Positions 1-7,361 of a stretch of DNA of 53,146 nt are shown here, in pieces. The notes beneath the pieces are model-generated. The model worked only from the letters and a program-made list of their open reading frames with translations. It had not been told where the DNA came from and did not search any database. The first letter of the stretch is position 1, and each line of letters starts with the position of its first letter. The position numbers were made by a program, and so were the translations under genes. The DNA is from Flavobacteriales bacterium (GTDB lineage: Bacteria > Bacteroidota > Bacteroidia > Flavobacteriales > Flavobacteriaceae), in assembly GCA_011525015.1 (NCBI GenBank), contig WTJC01000019.1, positions 1 to 53,146 on the forward strand. The letters run 5' to 3'.

Positions 1-241
1 ACTCTAAATTTTATGTAATTAATAATTTTAGAAATAGTGCATCATAAAAACAAAAAGATTAAACAAAAATAAAACTGATAGCTTTTAAGTAAAACATTGC
101 GATATTCCACTCATTAAATAGCTTTTAAGAGGAATCACTAGGCCTTAGAGGGGAAGATGTAAACTTAATCTAATATTGCACTAAGCGTATAGTTTGTGCT
201 AATCGCCTACTGCTTCAAGGGTGAAAGGGTCTATTTAAAAG

Positions 242-265
242 ATAAACTGAACTTTAACAGTTTAT
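242..265. promoter_or_regulatory. Inverted repeat, candidate operator of the carotenoid operon
   Basis: A perfect 8-bp inverted repeat, ATAAACTG and CAGTTTAT, flanks the 8-nt spacer 250-257. A second short repeat, TTTAT/ATAAA at 261-277, overlaps its right arm. The position is about 40 bp upstream of the likely -7 box and 66 bp upstream of the MerR-type regulator. MerR and CarH proteins bind such dyads, so autoregulation is plausible. The operator role is inferred from position and symmetry only. Confidence 0.4.
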
Positions 266-301
266 TTCTACTATAAATAGATATCATCTCAAATAAAAGT
301 G

Positions 302-309
302 TATTTTTG
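302..309 (+). promoter_or_regulatory. Candidate -7 box of the carotenoid operon promoter
   Basis: TATTTTTG matches the Bacteroidetes -7 consensus TAnnTTTG and lies 21 bp before the regulator ATG. No TTTG is found 19-21 bp further upstream, so the promoter would be weak or activator-dependent, which fits a regulated operon. Confidence 0.4.
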
Positions 310-330
310 TTTAATGATTTGTGAAATACA

Positions 331-1233
331 ATGAACAATAATATTAAGAAAAGCTTCAGTATAAGGGATTTAGAGAACCTTTCAGGTATCAAAGCCCATA
401 CTATTCGCATTTGGGAAAAGCGATACCATTTACTGCAGCCTGAACGAACGGCAACAAACATCAGAACTTACAGTCTGATTAGCCTTCAAAAACTACTTAA
501 TATTACCCTACTCTACAACAACGGATACAAAATATCCAAAATAGCGAAATTAGAAGAAGACAATATTCCGCAACTGGTGAACGAAATCATTGCGAGAAAC
601 TCTGAAAAACATCACGCTATTAATGCGTTTAAGTTGGCAATGGTCAATTTTGACAGCGCCCACTTTTTTCAGACCTTCAATAGTTTGATGGTAGAACGAA
701 ACTTTAGAGAAATATTTAATAAAGTTTTTATTCCATTGCTCAACGAACTCGGACTCTTATGGCAGACCAATACAATCAGCCCTGCTCACGAGCATTTTAT
801 TACGAGCCTGATCAAGCAAAAAATATACATTCACACTGAAAAATTCCAAAAACTAGAACCCACAAAAACAGATAAGGTTTTTGTGATGTTTTTACCCGAA
901 AACGAAATACACGAAGTTGGATTACTCTTTCTGAATTATGAGATTGTTTCTAGAGGATACAAAACCATATACCTCGGCCAATCGATGCCCTTAGAAAACA
1001 TGGTAGACCTTTTAAACTACTATGAAAACCTTCATTTCGTATCTTACTTCACAGTAAGCCCAAATAAGGACGAAATAAACAAATATTTAGAAGATTTTTA
1101 CAAAATTTTAAACACTAAAGGTAATTCTAAACTGTGGCTTCTTGGCTTTCAATCTCAATACATTACGAATCAACAAAAATTAGAAGGATTGAGAGTTTTC
1201 AATAGCATTGAGCAGTTTACTACCGCATTGTAG
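331..1233 (+). CDS. MerR-family regulator with cobalamin-binding domain, CarH/LitR-like
   Basis: Predicted DNA-binding regulator of the carotenoid operon that follows it. Residues about 10-75 form a MerR helix-turn-helix (IRDLENLSGIKAHTIRIWEKRY). The C-terminal part resembles the B12-binding helical plus Rossmann module of CarH. Trp144 followed nine residues later by Glu154-His155 matches the CarH W-x9-EH cap over adenosylcobalamin. E192-I-H194-E-V-G197 matches the (D/E)xHxxG motif whose His is the lower cobalt ligand. The length of 300 aa is normal for CarH-type proteins. The crtI ATG follows only 5 bp after the stop, so regulator and pigment genes are probably one autoregulated transcript. 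Light sensing is inferred from family knowledge; many MerR proteins next to crt genes act without B12. Confidence 0.85.
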   Translation: MNNNIKKSFSIRDLENLSGIKAHTIRIWEKRYHLLQPERTATNIRTYSLISLQKLLNITLLYNNGYKISKIAKLEEDNIPQLVNEIIARNSEKHHAINAFKLAMVNFDSAHFFQTFNSLMVERNFREIFNKVFIPLLNELGLLWQTNTISPAHEHFITSLIKQKIYIHTEKFQKLEPTKTDKVFVMFLPENEIHEVGLLFLNYEIVSRGYKTIYLGQSMPLENMVDLLNYYENLHFVSYFTVSPNKDEINKYLEDFYKILNTKGNSKLWLLGFQSQYITNQQKLEGLRVFNSIEQFTTAL

Positions 1234-1238
1234 TAAGT

Positions 1239-2702
1239 ATGAGTACAGCTATTGTTATTGGATCTGGTTTTTCTTCACTTTCCGCAGCCAGCCATCTGGC
1301 CAAACAAGGTTATAAAGTACAGCTGTTTGAAAAAAACAGTACCGTAGGAGGTCGATGCCGACAATTGATCAAAAACGGCTATACCTTCGACATAGGGCCC
1401 TCTTGGTACTGGATGCCAGATATTTTTGATAAGTATTTCGCAGACTTTGGCAAGAAAACAAGTGATTACTACGAATTGGATCGCCTAAATCCTGGTTACA
1501 AAATTTACTTTCAAAACCAACAAGAACTTACTATTGGCGACAGCGTAGAAAAAATCGCTGAAGAATTTGAACGCATTGAAAAAGGAAGTGGAGCTAAACT
1601 GAGAAAGCTGCTAAAGAAGTCTGCAAAGAATTATGACATCGCCATTAATAAAATTGTGCTGAGACCGGGTTTGTCTCCGTTTGAATTGGTAACCACTGAA
1701 ACCGCTGTAAGAGTGGGACAGTTTTTTAAATCCATTCAACAGATCGTGCGAAAAGACTTTAAAAATCCAATGCTTGTCGCAGCCCTTGAATTTCCCGTGT
1801 TATTCTTAGGTGCTAAACCTAGTCAGACTCCTTCGTTTTACAGCTTTATGAACTACGCAGACTACGGATTGGGCACATGGCATCCTCGAGGAGGAATGTA
1901 TGAGATCATCAAAGCAATGAAGGCGCTTGCCGAAGAATTAGGTGTTGAAATACATACAGACGCGGCAGTTACCAAAATCAATGTAGATACCAATGCCAAA
2001 GCCACAGGAGTCGAGATTAACGGTTCTCAAAATTATACGGCGGAGCATATCATTAGCGGAGCGGATTATGCCCACAGTGAAACACTTTTAGATTCTAAAT
2101 ACCGTCAATACAGTGAAGCCTATTGGGAGAAAAAAGTTTTTGCCCCCTCTTCACTGCTATTTTATGTAGGTTTTAAAACGAAAATCAAAGGAGTTGAGCA
2201 TCACAATCTCTTCTTTGATACAGATTTTGATGTGCATTCTAAAGCCATATACGACACCAAAGAGTGGCCTGAAGACCCTTTATTCTATGTGAATTTTCCT
2301 TCAGTGACAGACCCTTCTATGGCTCCAGAAAATTGTGAAACAGGATTCTTTTTAATACCCATCGCACCAGGCATTGAGGATACTGAAGAACTCAGAAATC
2401 ACTATTTCGAATTGATCCTAAAACGCTTAGAAAAAAGAGTTGACCAAGAATTAAAATCGCAGATTGATTTTGTAGAAAGCTTCTGCGTAAAAGACTTTAT
2501 AGAACAATACAATTCGTTTAAGGGTAATGCTTACGGTTTGGCTAACACCTTGAGTCAAACCGCTTTCTTAAGGCCGAAATTGATCAGTAAAAAAGTAGAC
2601 AACCTATATTTTACAGGACAGTTGACTGTACCCGGACCAGGTGTTCCTCCTTCTTTGATATCTGGAAAATTGGTTGCTGAATTAATCCGAAAAAAGAATT
2701 AA
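1239..2702 (+). CDS. crtI: Phytoene desaturase
   Basis: FAD-dependent desaturase that converts phytoene stepwise to lycopene at the membrane. The N-terminus carries the dinucleotide-binding loop VIGSGFSSLSAASHLA with the acidic strand end QLFEK and the GGR motif. The C-terminus has the CrtI signature around YFTGQLTVPGPGVPPSLIS, in the flavobacterial form. The length of 487 aa is typical. It starts with ATG 5 bp after the regulator stop and is followed 10 bp later by crtB, so co-transcription is expected. The CrtD paralogue three genes later acts on a hydroxylated carotenoid; I assign CrtI here by its position beside crtB and its C-terminal motif. Confidence 0.93.
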   Translation: MSTAIVIGSGFSSLSAASHLAKQGYKVQLFEKNSTVGGRCRQLIKNGYTFDIGPSWYWMPDIFDKYFADFGKKTSDYYELDRLNPGYKIYFQNQQELTIGDSVEKIAEEFERIEKGSGAKLRKLLKKSAKNYDIAINKIVLRPGLSPFELVTTETAVRVGQFFKSIQQIVRKDFKNPMLVAALEFPVLFLGAKPSQTPSFYSFMNYADYGLGTWHPRGGMYEIIKAMKALAEELGVEIHTDAAVTKINVDTNAKATGVEINGSQNYTAEHIISGADYAHSETLLDSKYRQYSEAYWEKKVFAPSSLLFYVGFKTKIKGVEHHNLFFDTDFDVHSKAIYDTKEWPEDPLFYVNFPSVTDPSMAPENCETGFFLIPIAPGIEDTEELRNHYFELILKRLEKRVDQELKSQIDFVESFCVKDFIEQYNSFKGNAYGLANTLSQTAFLRPKLISKKVDNLYFTGQLTVPGPGVPPSLISGKLVAELIRKKN

Positions 2703-2712
2703 CTTAGAGATT

Positions 2713-3552
2713 ATGAAAGAGTTATACGATCAGGTTTCACAAAAATGTTCAAAACTAGTTACTGAAAATTACAGTACTTCTTTTACACTGGCTACAAAAA
2801 TGCTTGCCACTGAAATAAGAGAAGACATTTTTAACATTTATGGTTTTGTGCGCTTTGCAGATGAAATCGTAGATAGCTTTCACAACTTTGACAAAGAAGT
2901 ACTTCTCAACAGATTCGAAGAAAACCTCGAACATGCACTAACAGATCAAATTTCTTTAAATCCCATATTAAACGCATTTCAAGCTACTTATCACAAATAC
3001 CAAATCCCTAAACACTTAGTGGATGCTTTTATGAAAAGTATGCGGATGGATTTGCACAAAAAAGAGTACCTCACTAAAGAAGAGTACAAGGAGTACATCT
3101 ACGGTTCTGCAGACGTTGTAGGACTTATGTGCTTAAAAGTTTTCGTTAAGGGTAACCAAGAACTCTACGATGAATTGAAAGATTCAGCCATGGCTTTAGG
3201 TTCAGCATTTCAAAAGGTCAACTTTTTACGAGATTTAAAGGCCGATTTCGAAACTTTAGAACGAACCTATTTTCCAGACACGAATTTAGCAGACCTTGAC
3301 GAGGGTTCGAAGGCTAAAATCATTCAAGAAATTGAAGATGATTTCGCGAAGGGCTTGTCTGGAATTGTACGTCTTCCTGTTGAGGCAAAATTTGGAGTAT
3401 ACACTGCATATAGATATTATTCGAGATTACTAGCTAAACTTAAAAACACCGAACCAAAAGAAATAAAAAACACGAGAATTAGAGTGCCCAATTATGAAAA
3501 ATTTGGATTGCTCGCTCAATCTTATGTTAATTTTAAACTTCACTTGGTATGA
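2713..3552 (+). CDS. crtB: Phytoene synthase
   Basis: Condenses two geranylgeranyl diphosphates to phytoene, the committed step of C40 carotenoid synthesis. It belongs to the squalene/phytoene synthase fold. Two aspartate-rich Mg-diphosphate sites are visible: RFADEIVDSF near residue 55 and NFLRDLKADF near residue 170, followed by the family motif RTYFP. The length of 279 aa is normal for the bacterial enzyme. The stop overlaps the start of crtZ by 4 bp (ATGA), which implies translational coupling. Confidence 0.95.
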   Translation: MKELYDQVSQKCSKLVTENYSTSFTLATKMLATEIREDIFNIYGFVRFADEIVDSFHNFDKEVLLNRFEENLEHALTDQISLNPILNAFQATYHKYQIPKHLVDAFMKSMRMDLHKKEYLTKEEYKEYIYGSADVVGLMCLKVFVKGNQELYDELKDSAMALGSAFQKVNFLRDLKADFETLERTYFPDTNLADLDEGSKAKIIQEIEDDFAKGLSGIVRLPVEAKFGVYTAYRYYSRLLAKLKNTEPKEIKNTRIRVPNYEKFGLLAQSYVNFKLHLV

Positions 3553-3995
3553 TGTGGCTTGGTTCCCTGATTTTTGTTCTGACCTTTTTACTTATGGAAT
3601 TTTTAGCTTGGGCAACACATAAATATGTGATGCACGGCTTTATGTGGCATTGGCATGCCGATCACCACAAAAAAGACCACGACAATTGGTTTGAACGGAA
3701 CGACCTCTTCTTTATCTTTTACGCCATAGTTTCAATGAGTTTTATACTTGTTGGGGATAATACCTCAATGTGGTTTGGGATTCCTATTGGATTTGGAATT
3801 CTCGCCTACGGAATTGCCTACTTTATGGTGCATGACATTTTTATTCACCAGCGTTTTAAACTGTTTAGAAACATTGACAATAGATACGCAAGAGGAATAC
3901 GAAGAGCGCACAAAATTCACCACAAAAATATCGGCAAAGAGGACAGCCAAAACTTTGGAATGCTGTGGGTGCCTCTCAAATATTTTAGGAGCTGA
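3549..3995 (+). CDS. crtZ: Beta-carotene 3-hydroxylase
   Basis: Di-iron membrane hydroxylase that adds OH at C-3 of beta-ionone rings. All four histidine clusters are present in 148 aa: HKYVMH, HADHH, HDIFIHQR and HKIHH, interspersed with hydrophobic helices as in the fatty acid hydroxylase superfamily. Two consecutive ATG codons occur at the start, and the first overlaps the crtB stop. The stop overlaps the crtD ATG by one base (TGATG). In a monocyclic pathway it would hydroxylate the single ring of saproxanthin or myxol. Confidence 0.94.
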   Translation: MMWLGSLIFVLTFLLMEFLAWATHKYVMHGFMWHWHADHHKKDHDNWFERNDLFFIFYAIVSMSFILVGDNTSMWFGIPIGFGILAYGIAYFMVHDIFIHQRFKLFRNIDNRYARGIRRAHKIHHKNIGKEDSQNFGMLWVPLKYFRS

Positions 3996-5476
3996 TGCCA
4001 AAGGCCATTGTCATTGGAGCCGGGATAGCTGGAATAGCCGCTTCATTGCGCTTAAAAGCCCAAGGTTTTGAAGTCGAAGTGCACGAGGCCAATCCCCATA
4101 CCGGCGGTAAATTACACGCTTTATCTCAAGATGGATATCGATTTGATTTAGGCCCTTCTCTATTCACAATGCCTCAATTCGTTGAAGAACTCTTTGCACT
4201 CTTTGGAGAGGATGTCACAACGCATTTTGAATATATTCAAAAGGAAGTTATCTGTAATTATTTTTGGTCTGATGGCACTACTTTTTCTGCAAAATCAGAT
4301 AAGCAAGAGTACATCGAAGAACTTTGTTCAACCTTTGGTGAATCTCCAAAAAAGGTCAAGGCCTTTTTAAACCGAAATAAGGAAAAATACGAACTTACAG
4401 CGCCCCTTTTTTTAGAAAACTCACTGCACAAAATTCACACCTATCTCAATACGAATACGATTAAATCTATTGCGCAGCTCTATAAATTGCACATTTTTCA
4501 AAGCCTAGATAAAACGGCAAAAGCGTATTTTAAGAATACAAAAACTGTACAATTGGTCAATAGGTATGCGACCTACAATGGAAGTAATCCGTACAAAACT
4601 CCAGGTATAATGTCGCTTATACCGCACTTAGAACAATACTACGGAACCTTTTTTCCCAAAGGTGGAATGCACCGTATCTCACAATCCCTATACGAACTCG
4701 GTCTCAGACAAAACATCTCATACCATTTAAACAGTAAAGTCAGTTCAATTTTGACCGAAAAAGGACGTGCCGTAGGTATAGAACTTGAAAACGGAGAGCA
4801 CAGAAAAGCCGATTTAGTAATATGTAATATGGATGTATTCCCTACCTACAAGCAATTATTAGCTACTCACAAGGCTCCTGAAAAAACATTGGCTCAAGAA
4901 CGATCAAGCAGTGCGCTCATCTTTTACTGGGGTATAGAAAAGTCATTCCCAAACTTAGATTTACACAACATCTTTTTTAGTGATGATTACCAAAATGAAT
5001 TCGAGCACCTCTTCGACAAAAAAAGCATTTGTGATGATCCTACAGTTTATGTAAACATCAGCAGTAAAGACAATCCCGAAGATGCCCCTAAAAACTGTGA
5101 GAACTGGTTTGTAATGATTAATGCACCTGCACATTACAATCAAGATTGGAACGCGCTTGTTCAAAAAACTCGAGTTAATATTCTACGTAAACTCTCAAAG
5201 ATTTTAAATACCGATATCGAATCCCTAATTGCCACGGAATACATACTGGAGCCCTCAGGCATAGAAAAAAACACGAGTTCATACCGAGGAGCCCTTTATG
5301 GAGCAGCGAGTAATGATACTATGGCTGCCTTTCTAAGACATCCTAATTTCAATAAAAAGATTAAAAATTTATATCATTGTGGAGGTTCGGTGCATCCAGG
5401 TGGAGGTATTCCCTTGTGTATGCTGTCAGCAAAAATAGTATCGGATTTGGTTCAGCATGATTTCAATACGCAATAG
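3995..5476 (+). CDS. crtD: 1-hydroxycarotenoid 3,4-desaturase, CrtD-like
   Basis: Second CrtI-family FAD enzyme in the operon, 493 aa. The FAD loop IGAGIAGIAASLRL lies at the extreme N-terminus and the C-terminal signature is YHCGGSVHPGGGIPLCM. It lies between crtZ and a 1',2'-hydratase, and CrtD enzymes need the tertiary C-1' hydroxyl as substrate, so insertion of the 3',4' double bond on the acyclic end is the likely reaction. That enzyme type is known from a myxol-producing marine flavobacterium. Its start is coupled to crtZ by a 1-base overlap and its end overlaps cruF by 20 bp. Assignment as CrtD instead of a second CrtI rests on context and motif. Confidence 0.85.
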   Translation: MPKAIVIGAGIAGIAASLRLKAQGFEVEVHEANPHTGGKLHALSQDGYRFDLGPSLFTMPQFVEELFALFGEDVTTHFEYIQKEVICNYFWSDGTTFSAKSDKQEYIEELCSTFGESPKKVKAFLNRNKEKYELTAPLFLENSLHKIHTYLNTNTIKSIAQLYKLHIFQSLDKTAKAYFKNTKTVQLVNRYATYNGSNPYKTPGIMSLIPHLEQYYGTFFPKGGMHRISQSLYELGLRQNISYHLNSKVSSILTEKGRAVGIELENGEHRKADLVICNMDVFPTYKQLLATHKAPEKTLAQERSSSALIFYWGIEKSFPNLDLHNIFFSDDYQNEFEHLFDKKSICDDPTVYVNISSKDNPEDAPKNCENWFVMINAPAHYNQDWNALVQKTRVNILRKLSKILNTDIESLIATEYILEPSGIEKNTSSYRGALYGAASNDTMAAFLRHPNFNKKIKNLYHCGGSVHPGGGIPLCMLSAKIVSDLVQHDFNTQ

Positions 5477-6116
5477 CACACATATAGCCATTTTTTTGCT
5501 TTGGTTGTTTCACCTTTCTGGAATGATTGGAATTCTTCTGGGATATGAACAATGGTTTTATGAAAAAACACCCTTAAACCTCAGCGCTTGCTTTGCCCTG
5601 TTTATCCTCAGTTTTAAGAGAACTGATATCAAGTTTTGGATGGTGTTTCTCCTATTGATGTTTTTAGGAATGTCTATAGAATGGTTAGGCGTTCATAAAG
5701 GATGGTTTTTCGGAACCTACTCCTATGGGCAAAACATGGGTGTCAAATTAGACGGCATACCTTTTCTCATCGGTATTTATTGGGCTGTTTTAGCTTTTTG
5801 CGGTTATGCTATTTCGAGTTTTCTAAAGCAGAAAATGAATTGGAATACGTGGATTAGACTCCCTTTTGGCGGATTTCTTATGACCTTGTTGGATGCTTTT
5901 TTAGAACCTATTGCTCCTCTTATGGATTTGTGGACTTTTGTCCCTTCAGCGCCCCTTGAAAATTACCTGAGCTGGTTTGTTTTTGGCACCGCTTTTCAAT
6001 GGATTATCCATCTGAACTTCAAAAAAGAAGCCCTTGAAAAACACCTGCAATTTAGTACACACCTCTACGCAGTGCAGTTTATATTCTTTGGTGTTTTAAT
6101 TTTGGCTTTAGTTTAG
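5457..6116 (+). CDS. cruF: Carotenoid 1',2'-hydratase, CruF family
   Basis: Integral membrane protein of 219 aa in the CruF/DUF422 family, which adds water across the terminal C-1',2' double bond of acyclic or monocyclic carotenes. About six hydrophobic helices alternate with the family motifs: IEWLGVHKGWFFGTYSYG near residues 76-94, DAFLEPIAP near 142-150, and PLENYLSWF near 163-171. Its start lies inside the crtD end (20-bp overlap), so translation is coupled. Its last 9 bp overlap the convergent CrtA-like gene. I considered a CrtYc/d-type lycopene cyclase, also a small membrane protein, but the motifs fit CruF better. Confidence 0.85.
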   Translation: MISIRNSTHIAIFLLWLFHLSGMIGILLGYEQWFYEKTPLNLSACFALFILSFKRTDIKFWMVFLLLMFLGMSIEWLGVHKGWFFGTYSYGQNMGVKLDGIPFLIGIYWAVLAFCGYAISSFLKQKMNWNTWIRLPFGGFLMTLLDAFLEPIAPLMDLWTFVPSAPLENYLSWFVFGTAFQWIIHLNFKKEALEKHLQFSTHLYAVQFIFFGVLILALV

Positions 6117-6806
6117 TTCTGGTTTGTCTTTCCAGTTACCTACTATGCGATAAGGCTGAAAACGACTAAACAGCTCTTCAGAGTACCAATCTCTTTTTCT
6201 TGTGAGTTCTATGGCCTTGGCATGAGATGAATCCTTGTAGGCAAACTCGAAAAGCGCATCTTTATCATTCCAAATACTAAAAGTGGCCATGTTTTTAAAA
6301 GGCACCTCGCCTATTCCATATTGAAACATGATAGCTTTAGTGCGTTTTAAATACTCTTGAGACTGAGGCACGTACTTCCAAAACGGAATCAGCTCCGTCC
6401 ATTTGATTGTGGCACGAGTCAAAACAGCCATATATTTCGAATCAGCATCGATTTTTGAGGATTTTTGAAAAGGTTTTTGCTTAGACCATTCTCCGTGCGC
6501 CTTTATATTCTTCATGTAAACCACCATCAATTCGTCACTGTTTTTGACATAATCGAAATACACCCCTTTTCCTTGATAAAAATCATTGGCTGCCTCTTCG
6601 GAATCCCATACTTGTAAAATGGCGTAAGTAGACCAATCGGGCAAGGGATTAAATCCCGACTTACCGCTTCCCATCACCTTATAAAATCGAAGTCCTTGAA
6701 TAGACTTGAGTTTCATTTGTGTTATGGGAACATTAAAAAAGCCCCATAGCTTTCCTTTTAAGGAATGAAATCTGTAGAAAGATAATGTGGTGATTTGCTT
6801 ACTCAT
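6108..6806 (-). CDS. CrtA-like carotenoid oxygenase, probable 2-hydroxylase
   Basis: 232 aa, similar along its whole length to spheroidene monooxygenase CrtA. Recognisable blocks are LSFYRF at the N-terminus, the heme-protein block FYKVMGSG with FNPLPDWSTYAILQVWD, the central LTRATIKW, the GIGEVPF...ATFSIW block, and the C-terminal SEELFSRF. A CrtA relative in Flavobacterium P99-3 is reported as a 2-hydroxylase in myxol synthesis, so 2'-hydroxylation of a saproxanthin-type product is the best guess. The start ATG overlaps the upstream thioredoxin-fold gene by 8 bp, so it is expressed from the other strand, apart from the crt operon. Whether it hydroxylates or makes a 2-keto group cannot be read from sequence. 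Confidence 0.82.
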   Translation of the reverse strand: MSKQITTLSFYRFHSLKGKLWGFFNVPITQMKLKSIQGLRFYKVMGSGKSGFNPLPDWSTYAILQVWDSEEAANDFYQGKGVYFDYVKNSDELMVVYMKNIKAHGEWSKQKPFQKSSKIDADSKYMAVLTRATIKWTELIPFWKYVPQSQEYLKRTKAIMFQYGIGEVPFKNMATFSIWNDKDALFEFAYKDSSHAKAIELTRKRDWYSEELFSRFQPYRIVGNWKDKPELN

Positions 6807-7353
6807 TTTCTTTTAGAAACTCATCTATCGTTTTAAACCAGCGTCCTGAATTCCATTTTTGTATTTCACGCTCTTCAGCGCGGATGTTTCGATTTGAATC
6901 GATCAAATAGGAATAATTCAAATCATAACTCAATGGAGCACTTTCATTTAAGTTATAATACGTGGGTGAGAATCCAAAATCATTCTCTTGAAAATAAGCG
7001 ATGACAGGTTCACGCTCCTCATTCGAGACGATGTAAAAATCAATTTGAGTGTGAAATTCTTGATAGAACTCATCTATCATATGCAATGCGGCTTGAGACC
7101 TCATATCCCAACTCGCAAAAAAGAAAATAAAAACTGGTCTTTGAAGACTTTGATCGAATTCAAAAGCAATCCCGTCTTTATCTTTTAAAAACCAACTTAC
7201 GGGCTTCAATTCTGTAGAGGTCTCCGCATTTATTAGCGTAGGAGTTGATGCGAGCAGTTGATTGGCCTGAAGCTTTAAGTGATAAGTCAAAGGAGTGAAC
7301 CAATAGAGAAGTAATACGACAACTACTCCTATATTGATCCACCTTTTCCTCAT
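6799..7353 (-). CDS. Thioredoxin-fold membrane-anchored protein without cysteines
   Basis: 184 aa. Residues 7-20 form a signal anchor (INIGVVVVLLLYWF). The rest has the TlpA/redoxin pattern: hydrophobic strand PVFIFFFASW (73-82), then the helix where CxxC normally sits, then strand DFYIVSN and a helix-strand end. At the active-site position the sequence reads SWDMRSQ, and there is no cysteine in the whole protein, so it cannot do thiol-disulfide exchange. It starts 8 bp after the aconitase stop and overlaps the CrtA-like gene by 8 bp, so these three are likely one message. A structural, chaperone or binding role for the envelope is possible. No specific function can be assigned. Confidence 0.7.
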   Translation of the reverse strand: MRKRWINIGVVVVLLLYWFTPLTYHLKLQANQLLASTPTLINAETSTELKPVSWFLKDKDGIAFEFDQSLQRPVFIFFFASWDMRSQAALHMIDEFYQEFHTQIDFYIVSNEEREPVIAYFQENDFGFSPTYYNLNESAPLSYDLNYSYLIDSNRNIRAEEREIQKWNSGRWFKTIDEFLKENE

Positions 7354-7361
7354 AGATTCTT

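Larger units (their letters stand above)
1..330. other. Non-coding leader upstream of the carotenoid operon
   Basis: No convincing gene is visible here. A short minus-strand open frame at 231-461 overlaps the start of the regulator antisense and has no recognisable content. The stretch is AT-rich and holds several inverted repeats, the best at 242-265, and a promoter-like -7 box at 302-309. I looked for a cobalamin riboswitch because the regulator looks cobalamin-dependent, but could not assemble the conserved B12 box or paired core. Confidence 0.6.

Noticed and set aside
1-330. Cobalamin riboswitch before the B12-domain regulator
   Set aside because: A few G-rich bits (near 220-232) look suggestive, but the conserved B12 box and the paired core cannot be assembled.
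3748-4071. Plus-strand open frame across crtZ and the start of crtD
   Set aside because: Different frame from two clearly recognised genes, no start context and no recognisable domain; a shadow.
5457-6116. CrtYcd-type lycopene cyclase
   Set aside because: The EWLGVHKGWFFGTYSYG, DAFLEP and PLENYLSW motifs match CruF/DUF422 better than the cyclase domain.
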